A program made the translations under genes and the position numbers. The notes under the pieces were generated by a model that saw only the letters and a list, made by a program, of their open reading frames with translations, searched no databases and had not been told where the DNA came from. DNA of 12,512 nt from an uncultured Proteiniphilum sp. (GTDB lineage: Bacteria; Bacteroidota; Bacteroidia; Bacteroidales; Dysgonomonadaceae). The stretch is from assembly GCF_937873925.1 (NCBI RefSeq), contig NZ_CALNAT010000213.1, positions 1 through 12,512 of the forward strand. Reading direction: 5' to 3'. Below are positions 1-6,508 of this stretch, in pieces (the first letter of the stretch is position 1; each line of letters starts with the position of its first letter).

Positions 1-2
1 TT

Positions 3-86
3 CCGCTGGATGACGACTATGAGCCCGACCTGACGGAAGAGCGCATCATCAACTGGGTGGAAACCCTGAAACCCTATTTCGAATAG
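3..86 (+). CDS. fldA: Flavodoxin, C-terminal end only (5' cut by window edge)
   Basis: This is the last 27 codons and TAG stop of a plus-strand gene that begins before the window. The visible end contains L-D-D-D-Y-E-P-D-L-T-E-E-R and then N-W-V. This matches the usual C-terminus of long-chain bacterial flavodoxins (L-D-E-D-x-x-x-x-L-T-x-E-R-I-x-x-W-V). Flavodoxins are small cytoplasmic FMN proteins that carry single electrons and stand in for ferredoxin when iron is low. The FMN-binding N-terminal half is outside the window, so the call rests on the tail alone. The stop lies inside the 3' end of the convergent amylase gene (13-bp overlap), and no separate terminator is visible between them. 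Confidence 0.72.
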   Translation, partial: PLDDDYEPDLTEERIINWVETLKPYFE

Positions 87-1429
87 ATCCTGTATTCCCA
101 GGGTTTCAGTTCCATTTCCTCCACAGGATACACTTCGGATGAATCCGGGAAAGAAGAAAATCCTTCACCCGGTATTTTCGCGTTAAATTTCACATTTACC
201 GTTTCCCGGCTGAAATTGAAAACGCAGACCACTTCGTTTTCATTGTTCATGCGTCTGAATGCCCATACATTTTCAGGGCAGTCATTGGGTATCTCTGTCA
301 TTTCCCCGTCACGCTCCTGAGCCAATAACGCTTTGTTCCGTTTTTTAAATGTATTCAGTTTCGTATAGAGGTCACTGAATCCTTCTTTATCATCCCAATC
401 GATAATATCCTTCTCAAAAAACGCCAGCCGGCGGTTCAATCCCGTTTCCTGTCCGCTATATATCAAAGGTATGCCCGGAAGCATATAGGTCAGCACCGCA
501 AACGGTTTGGCCCCTTCCCCCATCCGTTCGAATTCCGTACCGCTCCATGAATTTTCATCGTGGTTAGAGGTAAAATACATCGGTATGGCATTGGAAGAAA
601 AACGATTGTTCATCCTGTGCAGGGAAGAACGTAATGAATCGACATTCTCTTTCCCCTGGGCCACGTTGTTCATCTTATGATGGAAATCCCAGGCGTAATA
701 GGCATCAAACACCGACTCGTTCAGTTCCGGTTTCTCCGCTTCGGCCAGCAGGAAGATATCCTGATTCAGCATAGTAAGTGAATCTTTTACCGCCTCCCAG
801 AAATCGGTAGGAATTTCACCGGCCACATCACAACGGAATCCGTCGATACCGGTCTCCCGGATCCAGAATTTCATCGCTTCGATCATTGCTTCCCGCATCT
901 CAGGGACAGAATAATCCAACTGCGCGATATCAGTCCAGTCGTACATAATATTCAGATTTCCCAGACTGTCTCTCACGTACCAATCGGGATGGGGCTCCAC
1001 CCACACGGCATCGCGGGAGGTATGGTTGGCCACCCAGTCGAGGATCACCTTCATCCCCAGCTCCTGCGCCTGTTTCACTACTGCTTTAAAATCGGCCAGC
1101 GTTCCGAACTCATTGTTTACCTCAGTATAATCTCTGATGGAGTAATAACTGCCCAGCGTGCCTTTACGATCTTTTTCACCAATCGGTTGCACCGGCATAA
1201 ACCAAAGAATGTCCGCTCCCAACTCCTTTAGTCTGGGCAGATGCTCCGAAAAAGCGTTGAATGTCCCTTCAGGCGTATATTGCCGCGTATTTACCTCATA
1301 GATTACCGCATCGTATACCCATTCCGGATGTGCATTTTTTACACCGTTTTCTTTCTCCTGACTCCTGTTTTGATTACCGCACGCCATTAACAGCGCCGGC
1401 AAAAGAAATAGTAGAAATATTTTTTTCAT
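74..1429 (-). CDS. GH13 alpha-amylase-family lipoprotein
   Basis: Glycoside hydrolase of family 13, 451 aa, expected to cleave alpha-1,4 (or alpha-1,6) glucosidic bonds in maltodextrin or starch. The start is the ATG at 1429, which gives a lysine-start, hydrophobic signal ending in lipobox L-M-A-C with Cys17. The frame stays open to an ATG at 1540, but that adds 37 uncharacteristic residues and would overlap the transporter gene. The four GH13 regions are intact: D131-W-V-A-N-H136; G-F-R-C-D201 (nucleophile); L-L-A-E230 (acid/base); and S-N-H-D291 (transition-state Asp). The barrel spans about residues 35-370, followed by a short beta-rich C-terminal domain. It is probably anchored to the outer or inner membrane, facing the periplasm or cell surface. 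It is the last gene of the LacI-symporter-amylase unit, 82 bp after the symporter. Exact specificity (alpha-amylase, neopullulanase or maltogenic) cannot be read from the sequence. Confidence 0.92.
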   Translation of the reverse strand: MKKIFLLFLLPALLMACGNQNRSQEKENGVKNAHPEWVYDAVIYEVNTRQYTPEGTFNAFSEHLPRLKELGADILWFMPVQPIGEKDRKGTLGSYYSIRDYTEVNNEFGTLADFKAVVKQAQELGMKVILDWVANHTSRDAVWVEPHPDWYVRDSLGNLNIMYDWTDIAQLDYSVPEMREAMIEAMKFWIRETGIDGFRCDVAGEIPTDFWEAVKDSLTMLNQDIFLLAEAEKPELNESVFDAYYAWDFHHKMNNVAQGKENVDSLRSSLHRMNNRFSSNAIPMYFTSNHDENSWSGTEFERMGEGAKPFAVLTYMLPGIPLIYSGQETGLNRRLAFFEKDIIDWDDKEGFSDLYTKLNTFKKRNKALLAQERDGEMTEIPNDCPENVWAFRRMNNENEVVCVFNFSRETVNVKFNAKIPGEGFSSFPDSSEVYPVEEMELKPWEYRIYSK

Positions 1430-1511
1430 ATAAGTTCTCATTTCAATTTGTCGAATCATCTCATTAGTCTCATTGGCACATTGGCGTATTAATCCCACAC
1501 ACCTTACTACC

Positions 1512-3041
1512 TTATCTCTTTCTAAGTCGGTAAATATCATCCTTATCCTGCACGAAAAAGACGGAGAAGGCTCCCATAATCAGGGAACAACCGGCAAGTA
1601 CCATCGTCAGGATCACCTCTCCATGAAACAGGTCACGGGTAATAGACCCGAGGATACTGGCAGCCAGTATCTGGGGTATCACGATAAAAAAATTGAAGAT
1701 TCCCATATAAGTACCCATCTTCCCGGCCGGCAGCGCACCGGTGAGGATCGCGTAAGGCATCGAGAGGATGCTGCCCCAGGCGAAACCCACCCCTATCATA
1801 GGAATAAGCAGCATACCCGGGTCTTTGATAAAATAAAGTGAGATAAAGGAAATTCCCCCATACGCCAGCGCTACCGCATGGGTCGATTTCCGGCCTATCT
1901 GCCGGGCAATCACGGGGAGAAGGAAGGCAGTTACAGCAGAAACGCCATTGTATACGGCGAACAACACGCCTACCCAGTTCGCTCCCTGATTGTACAATGC
2001 AGATGTGGAATCGGTAGTGCCGTACACATGTTGTGTAATGGCCGGCGTGGTATAAATCCACATGGCATAGAATGCCAGCCAGGAAAAGAACTGCACGACA
2101 GCCAGCTGTCCCATTGTCTTCGGCATATGCAACAGATCGTTCATGATCCCCACTAATCCTGTCGGTTCGTCCGACTTTCCCCTGATAAGCCCGGAGAGGA
2201 TCAGGATAATGCCGAAAATGAGTAATAGCCCTCCCACAATAAAAAGCTGTTCATTTTGATTGCCCAGGTCGGTAAACATGATCAGCAAAATGGCAGCAAG
2301 GCCTATAACAGTCCATACGGCTCCGTTCTTTAAAAACTGGGACGGCGTTACCGGCGCTTTCACCAACGTTTTCACACCGGTGGTTCTTTCCTTCTCCTCC
2401 TCAAAGGCAACCAGTTCTTCGGGAGAGTACTCCTTCGATGTAAAAACGGTATAAAGTACTGAAGCAAGCAGTACTATTCCGCCTATGTAGAACGATAATT
2501 TTACCGACTGGGGAATTACTCCCTCTGGGGCTATGTTGGAAACACCGAACCAGTTGGTCAGCATATAAGGTAAAGCCGAAGCCACCACGGCGCCGGTACC
2601 GATAAAGAAACTCTGCATGGCGAAACCCATCGTCCGCTGCTCGGTGGGAAGATTATCGCCCACAAACGCCCTGAACGGCTCCATGGAGATATTGATGGAG
2701 GCATCCATGATCCATAACATTCCGGCAGCGATCCAGAGAGAGGGGGAGTTGGGCATAAAGAACAGCGCCAGTGTGGTAAAGAGGGCCCCTATCATAAAAT
2801 AGGGGCGCCTGCGTCCGAAACGGTTCCAGGTCTTGTCACTCAAATGCCCGATAATGGGCTGCACAATCAATCCGGTGATGGGAGCGGCGATCCATAGAAT
2901 GGGTATATCTTCCACCCTTGCACCGAGGGTCTCGAAAATGCGGCTCACGTTTGCATTCTGCAAGGCAAAACCGAATTGAATACCCAAAAAGCCGAAACTC
3001 ATGTTCCAGATCTCCCAAAAAGATAAATGTTTTTTCTTCAT
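1512..3041 (-). CDS. SLC45/GPH-like MFS sugar symporter, probably maltose/maltodextrin
   Basis: Integral inner-membrane transporter, 509 aa, with about 12 hydrophobic segments. The cytoplasmic loop between helices 2 and 3 reads G-H-L-S-D-K-T-W-N-R-F-G-R-R-R-P (residues 65-80). That is the form of the MFS signature seen in sucrose/maltose:H+ symporters of the SLC45/GPH type. Homologues in Bacteroidota often sit beside GH13, GH65 or GH97 genes and a LacI regulator, and are taken to import maltose. That fits here: the next gene is a GH13 lipoprotein and the gene before is a LacI regulator. The ATG at 3041 (M-K-K-K-H) is preferred over the in-frame TTG at 3056, because it is a standard start codon next to an A-rich stretch. 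Substrate is inferred from context, and disaccharides other than maltose remain possible. Confidence 0.87.
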   Translation of the reverse strand: MKKKHLSFWEIWNMSFGFLGIQFGFALQNANVSRIFETLGARVEDIPILWIAAPITGLIVQPIIGHLSDKTWNRFGRRRPYFMIGALFTTLALFFMPNSPSLWIAAGMLWIMDASINISMEPFRAFVGDNLPTEQRTMGFAMQSFFIGTGAVVASALPYMLTNWFGVSNIAPEGVIPQSVKLSFYIGGIVLLASVLYTVFTSKEYSPEELVAFEEEKERTTGVKTLVKAPVTPSQFLKNGAVWTVIGLAAILLIMFTDLGNQNEQLFIVGGLLLIFGIILILSGLIRGKSDEPTGLVGIMNDLLHMPKTMGQLAVVQFFSWLAFYAMWIYTTPAITQHVYGTTDSTSALYNQGANWVGVLFAVYNGVSAVTAFLLPVIARQIGRKSTHAVALAYGGISFISLYFIKDPGMLLIPMIGVGFAWGSILSMPYAILTGALPAGKMGTYMGIFNFFIVIPQILAASILGSITRDLFHGEVILTMVLAGCSLIMGAFSVFFVQDKDDIYRLRKR

Positions 3042-3072
3042 GTTGTAGATTATCAATGATATAAATTTACTT

Positions 3073-3110
3073 CATATGACCCTATTTATTTTTAACACCA
3101 AGGTCGTATG
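3073..3110 (-). other. Inverted repeat in the predicted symporter leader
   Basis: CATATGACC (3073-3081) and GGTCGTATG (3102-3110) can pair as a 9-bp stem with one G-U wobble around a 20-nt AT-rich loop. In the minus-strand transcript this hairpin would end 31 nt before the symporter ATG. No U-run follows it, so it is not a standard terminator. It could be a leader structure or a protein site. Confidence 0.3.
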
Positions 3111-3150
3111 GAACTTTTTCGTTACATTTTACCGGATTTATTAACTAAAA

Positions 3151-3158
3151 CAAATATA
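3151..3158 (-). promoter_or_regulatory. Candidate -7 box for symporter/amylase transcription
   Basis: The minus strand reads TATATTTG, an exact match to the Bacteroidota primary-sigma -7 consensus TAnnTTTG. A clean -33 TTG is not present at the usual 19-21 bp spacing (only a TTTTCG near 3175-3180). This could fit a promoter that needs an activator. The predicted transcript would start near 3144 and have a leader of about 100 nt. Confidence 0.42.
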
Positions 3159-3211
3159 CAATCTTTTCCCGGCCCGAAAATATCTTTTTCCGTAAACTAT
3201 CCGGTTTTTCC

Positions 3212-3227
3212 ATGCAATCGTGTGCAT
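3212..3227. promoter_or_regulatory. Putative LacI-type operator
   Basis: A 16-bp imperfect palindrome, ATGCAATCGTGTGCAT, has perfect 5-bp outer arms (ATGCA/TGCAT) and a central CG; 12 of 16 positions are symmetrical. A central CG flanked by TG...CA arms is the normal architecture of LacI/GalR/CcpA-family sites. It lies about 54 bp upstream of the predicted -7 box of the symporter and 49 bp past the LacI stop. This position, upstream of rather than over the core promoter, would suit activation or looping as well as repression. No second copy was found by eye in the LacI-arcA gap. Confidence 0.55.
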
Positions 3228-3275
3228 TTGATTACCGAATTGTCGCCGAACAGCTATTGAATTACGACTGAATAA

Positions 3276-4286
3276 TTATTTTCTGGTCGAACCCTTGATA
3301 ACCAGTTCGGTCTTGATCAACCGGCTTACGATACCCGGCTTGGTCTCTTTCCCTTCAATACGGTTAATGAGCAGCCGTGCCGCTACTTTCCCCATTTCGA
3401 ACCCACGCTGGTCTACCGTGGTCAGTGTCGGATCCGTTACCTCCGTGATGTAACTGTTGGTAAAACCGCACACCGATACATCCCCGGGTATCCTGAACCC
3501 TGCGGATTTCGCGATCTGCACACAATAGGCGGCTACCTCATCATTGACACAGAAAAATGCATCCGGAGGGGGATCGAGCTGCAACATGCCGGGTATTACC
3601 TCTTTTGCCAGCTTTATCGTATCGCATACCCTGTTCATCTCTTTTCCGATAGGGATCCTATGCTTCCGTAATGCGTCTTCATACCCCATACGCCGGTTAT
3701 TGGCGATAGGCATCGATGGATGGGAGCCAAGGAATGCAATTCGTTCACATCCCGTCCCTATCAGATATTCCACGGCATTAAAGGCGCCCGCATAGTCGTC
3801 TACTACCACTTTATCGGTGTTGATACCCGTGCAGATCCGGTCAAAAAAAACAAGATGGATATTATTGTCAATGATCTCCTGAAAATGATCGTATCGGCGT
3901 GTCTCTTTCGACTGTGAAGCCAGAATTCCGCATACGCGTGCATCAAGCAAGGTTTCCACACTTTTCACTTCCCGCTCATAATCTTCCTGGGAATGGCAGA
4001 AGAGCAGTTTATAACCTTCGCTCTCTGCTTCCTGCTGAATACCTGAGAGTACAGTAGAAAAGAAATAGTGCACAATCTCCGGCACAATTACGCCGATGGT
4101 ATTATTCCGGTTTGTACGGAGTTGAAGGGCCAGTACATTGGGTTTATATCTGTGTTCCTCCGCATATTTCTGTACAAGCCTTCTTGTATCCTCACTGATA
4201 GCAGGATGATCCTTCATTGCTCTCGAAACGGTGGATGGAGCAAGATTGAGTGCCTGGGCAATATCTTTCAGGGTAATTTGTCCCAT
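3276..4286 (-). CDS. LacI-family transcriptional regulator of the sugar unit
   Basis: Full-length LacI/GalR-family regulator of 336 aa, a normal length for the family. Residues 3-22 form the helix-turn-helix (T-L-K-D-I-A, then P-S-T-V-S-R-A). Residues 48-57 (K-P-N-V-L-A-L-Q-L-R) are the hinge helix that inserts into the minor groove. From residue 62 a periplasmic-binding-protein-like sugar-sensing domain begins (I-G-V-I-V-P-E) and runs to the C-terminus, including the usual late F-x-M-G-x-x-A-A motif. It is expected to bind a 14-16 bp palindrome with a central CG and respond to a sugar. Such a palindrome lies at 3212-3227, between this gene and the symporter. The gene points toward the symporter and amylase, so they are the obvious targets. 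Whether it represses or activates cannot be told. It is divergent from the arginine deiminase gene. Confidence 0.94.
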   Translation of the reverse strand: MGQITLKDIAQALNLAPSTVSRAMKDHPAISEDTRRLVQKYAEEHRYKPNVLALQLRTNRNNTIGVIVPEIVHYFFSTVLSGIQQEAESEGYKLLFCHSQEDYEREVKSVETLLDARVCGILASQSKETRRYDHFQEIIDNNIHLVFFDRICTGINTDKVVVDDYAGAFNAVEYLIGTGCERIAFLGSHPSMPIANNRRMGYEDALRKHRIPIGKEMNRVCDTIKLAKEVIPGMLQLDPPPDAFFCVNDEVAAYCVQIAKSAGFRIPGDVSVCGFTNSYITEVTDPTLTTVDQRGFEMGKVAARLLINRIEGKETKPGIVSRLIKTELVIKGSTRK

Positions 4287-4410
4287 ATAAAATATATTTT
4301 CTTAAAGTTAGACTATTTTATACGATTTATTTATTTCATTTCAGTGTATGGAACTCACGATAATCAGGTAAGCTTATCCTTGGTTCATTTAGCTTAACGA
4401 AATAGTTTCT

Positions 4411-4441
4411 CAAAAATAGAGAAAAAATGGGAAGAAAGCAA
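4411..4441 (-). promoter_or_regulatory. Bacteroidota-type promoter for the LacI gene
   Basis: On the minus strand a TTG (-33, 4441-4439) is followed after 20 bp by TATTTTTG (-7, 4418-4411). This fits the Bacteroidota consensus TTG-N19-21-TAnnTTTG. Transcription would start near 4403, giving a leader of about 115 nt before the ATG at 4286. Confidence 0.6.
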
Positions 4442-4452
4442 CAGATATTTTC

Positions 4453-4460
4453 TACTTTTG
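4453..4460 (+). promoter_or_regulatory. -7 box for arcA
   Basis: TACTTTTG is an exact match to TAnnTTTG on the plus strand, 22 bp before the arcA ATG at 4483. The expected start site near 4467 would give a very short leader of about 16 nt. No clear -33 TTG was seen at the normal spacing, so the promoter may be weak or activator-dependent. Confidence 0.48.
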
Positions 4461-4482
4461 TCTCAATAATTAACTTACCCCT

Positions 4483-5748
4483 ATGACCGAAAACAAGAAA
4501 TGCACCTTACAGGTCCAGGCAGAGACCGGTAAACTGGAAGCCGTGCTGGTTCATTATCCCGGCGCCGAAGTGGAAAACATGACTCCCCGGCACGCACAGA
4601 GAGCCTTATACAGCGATATACTGAACCTTTCCATTGCCAGGAGGGAATACGACCAGCTACTGGCTGTGTTAAAAAAAACGTCGGATGTGTACGAGGTTTC
4701 GGATCTACTGACAAAGGTATTGGAACATGAGCATCTGAAGAGCGATCTGATCCGGAAGACATGTAGTACGGAACAGGCGACGGAATATATCGATTACCTG
4801 ATGGACCTTCCCCCTTCCACCCTCGCAAAAGTGCTGATCGAAGGACTCCCCCTCAGGATCAATACGCTGACCGATTTCCTGCGTGAAGAGTATTACGCCC
4901 TGAAACCGCTCTACAACTATTATTTCACACGCGACCCCTCGGCCGTTATCGGGAACAATGCGCTGGTCTGCAAGATGGCCAATACAGTTCGTATACGGGA
5001 ATCGCTGATCATGGACGCCATCTTCAGGAGCGATCTCTTTTTTAATGCCAATGTGGTGAACAGCTATGATCTGTCGCAAAACAACCCGCTGGTAAAGATA
5101 GAGGGCGGCGACATACTGGTTGTGAGAGACGACATTTTGCTGATCGGCAACGGCATGAGAACCAGCACCCAGGGAATAGACCTGTTGGTACGGGAGTTCT
5201 GCAAGACCGACGCGGGGAAAAAGCATGTCGTCGTCCAGCAACTACCGGAATCACCCGAATCGTTCATCCATCTCGATATGGTCTTCACTATGCTCGACGA
5301 AGACAAAGCAATGATCTATAAACCACTGATAATGAACAGCTCCCCCTATCAGACCGTACACATGCAGATCGATAATGGCAAGGTGACAAAGATCTCTCCG
5401 GCGAGCAGTATTTTGAACCTGTTACGAAAACTGGGAGTCGATCTGATGCCGATTGTATGTGGCGGCAAAGCCGATGATTGGGATCAGGAGCGGGAACAGT
5501 GGCATAGCGGCGCTAATTTCCTGGCTATTGCTCCCGGCAAAGTGATCTCTTATGCACGAAATATTCACACATTAGAAGAGCTGAACAAGAACGGGTTTGA
5601 AGTGATAAAAGCCGCCGATATCATCAGCGGTCAATGGGATATTGCTTCCGCAGGCAATTGTGTGATCACCCTCGAAGGGTCGGAACTTCCCCGCGGGGGT
5701 GGCGGCCCAAGATGCATGACAATGCCCCTGCGCCGTGCCGAATCATAG
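4483..5748 (+). CDS. arcA: Arginine deiminase
   Basis: Cytoplasmic arginine deiminase (EC 3.5.3.6), 421 aa, close to the usual ~410. It hydrolyses L-arginine to L-citrulline and ammonia. The guanidino-modifying-enzyme motifs are all present: the N-terminal G-K-L-E-A-V-L-V-H-Y-P-G (16-27), F-T-R-D-P (148-152), E-G-G-D (207-210), catalytic His in F-I-H-L-D-M-V-F (His263), and the C-terminal G-G-P-R-C-M-T-M-P-L with catalytic Cys411. The family usually sits with ornithine carbamoyltransferase (arcB), carbamate kinase (arcC) and an arginine/ornithine antiporter (arcD), but none is next to it here. It may therefore serve nitrogen supply, acid tolerance or citrulline formation, with the other enzymes encoded elsewhere. 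The stop overlaps the convergent HAD gene by 6 bp. It is unrelated in sequence to the secreted peptidylarginine deiminase of Porphyromonas. Confidence 0.95.
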   Translation: MTENKKCTLQVQAETGKLEAVLVHYPGAEVENMTPRHAQRALYSDILNLSIARREYDQLLAVLKKTSDVYEVSDLLTKVLEHEHLKSDLIRKTCSTEQATEYIDYLMDLPPSTLAKVLIEGLPLRINTLTDFLREEYYALKPLYNYYFTRDPSAVIGNNALVCKMANTVRIRESLIMDAIFRSDLFFNANVVNSYDLSQNNPLVKIEGGDILVVRDDILLIGNGMRTSTQGIDLLVREFCKTDAGKKHVVVQQLPESPESFIHLDMVFTMLDEDKAMIYKPLIMNSSPYQTVHMQIDNGKVTKISPASSILNLLRKLGVDLMPIVCGGKADDWDQEREQWHSGANFLAIAPGKVISYARNIHTLEELNKNGFEVIKAADIISGQWDIASAGNCVITLEGSELPRGGGGPRCMTMPLRRAES

Positions 5749-6435
5749 AATATCCTTTATTTCGGCCAGCGTCTGCACGGTATACGTAGGTTCAAAACCC
5801 ACCGGAGCCAGGCTCCCGGGGTTGAACCATATCTGTGCGATACGGCTCTGATACGCTCCCACGATATCGGCATCCCAACTGTCACCGATCATCACGGTCT
5901 GGTCCCGCCGCGAATTGGTATTCTTCAATGCATAGGTAAATATATCGGGATGCGGTTTATTGATTTCCGCATCCTCGGAAAGGATAACTTTGTCGAAATA
6001 AGGCTTCAGTCCCGAGTTTTCGATCTTTTTGAACTGGACCTCCCTGAATCCGTTGGAAAGAATATGCATCCTGTATCTGGATTTCAGGTAGTCCAGCAGA
6101 TCCAGCGTCCCATCGATCAGTCGTGTTTTGCGGGTGGTCCTTTCCAGAAAATCGGCGCTTAATCTCTTTGCATACTCAGGGTCATCGATCCCGAATGCTC
6201 TCACAGGCGTCAGAAAACGCTCTACGATGAGCGTTTCTTTAGTAATCTCCCCCTGCCTGTATAAATCCCAGAGATGATGATTGCCGGGCATATAAATGTT
6301 GTAGTATGCTTCAAACGTAGGATAGAATTTCCCATACCCGTAATCGCGGTAAATTTCCTCCAGGCACTCTTTTCCGTTTCTATGGATATCCCATAGGGTA
6401 TCATCCAGATCAATAAAAAGATTCTTGTATTGCAT
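5743..6435 (-). CDS. HAD-superfamily phosphatase, YjjG-like nucleotidase
   Basis: Cytoplasmic haloacid-dehalogenase-fold hydrolase, 230 aa, of the YjjG/noncanonical pyrimidine nucleotidase type. It is probably a phosphatase acting on small phosphates such as nucleoside monophosphates. Motif I is D9-L-D11-D-T (nucleophile Asp9, acid/base Asp11), motif II is L-S127-N-G-F, motif III Lys is K160 in N-K-P-H-P, and motif IV is G-D185-S-W-D-A-D. A helical cap of about 90 residues lies between motifs I and II (subclass C1). The late I-W-F-N-P-G stretch is typical of YjjG relatives. The ATG at 6435 is chosen because motif I then falls at the usual distance; the in-frame TTG at 6474 would place the upstream terminator hairpin inside the coding region. 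It overlaps the end of arcA tail to tail by 6 bp. Confidence 0.88.
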   Translation of the reverse strand: MQYKNLFIDLDDTLWDIHRNGKECLEEIYRDYGYGKFYPTFEAYYNIYMPGNHHLWDLYRQGEITKETLIVERFLTPVRAFGIDDPEYAKRLSADFLERTTRKTRLIDGTLDLLDYLKSRYRMHILSNGFREVQFKKIENSGLKPYFDKVILSEDAEINKPHPDIFTYALKNTNSRRDQTVMIGDSWDADIVGAYQSRIAQIWFNPGSLAPVGFEPTYTVQTLAEIKDIL

Positions 6436-6440
6436 CAGTA

Positions 6441-6471
6441 AAAAATCACGGAGTGGTTTCCGGCCACTCCG
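6441..6471 (-). terminator. Intrinsic terminator after the coiled-coil lipoprotein gene
   Basis: CGGAGTGG (6449-6456) and CCACTCCG (6464-6471) form a perfect 8-bp GC-rich stem with a 7-nt loop. In the minus-strand transcript the stem is followed by UGAUUUUU (6448-6441). It lies 37 bp past the lipoprotein stop. The U-tract ends only 5 bp before the ATG of the next minus-strand gene (HAD), so the same hairpin also sits where that gene's ribosome site should be. Confidence 0.78.
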
Positions 6472-6508
6472 CAATGTTATTTTTCAGTTTATCGTGATCA
6501 ATTCGTTA

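Larger units (their letters stand above)
3042..3275. other. 234-bp intergenic region between LacI gene and symporter
   Basis: This AT-rich gap has no coding potential on either strand. It holds a LacI-type operator (3212-3227), a Bacteroidota -7 box on the minus strand (3151-3158) and an imperfect inverted repeat in the predicted leader (3073-3110). No intrinsic terminator with a U-tract was found after the LacI stop, so some LacI transcripts may read through into the symporter. Confidence 0.6.
4287..4482. other. Divergent regulatory gap between LacI gene and arcA
   Basis: This 196-bp AT-rich gap holds outward-facing promoters for both genes, described in the next two entries. No LacI-type CG palindrome like the one at 3212-3227 was recognised here, so autoregulation of the LacI gene is not supported by eye. 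An 8-bp palindrome TAAGCTTA (4369-4376) is present but is too short to interpret. Confidence 0.5.

Noticed and set aside
1430..1540. Longer amylase start at the ATG at 1540
   Set aside because: Overlaps the symporter gene by 29 bp and hides a classical lipoprotein signal that begins at 1429.
1473..1841. 122-codon open frame on the plus strand opposite the symporter gene
   Set aside because: Low-complexity, His/Arg-rich translation and complete overlap with a real membrane transporter.
4705..5241. 178-codon open frame on the minus strand inside arcA
   Set aside because: Wholly antisense to a gene with intact catalytic motifs; the translation shows no recognisable domain.
6436..6474. Longer HAD start at a TTG at 6474
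   Set aside because: The extra residues are encoded by the terminator hairpin and motif I would be unusually far from the N-terminus.
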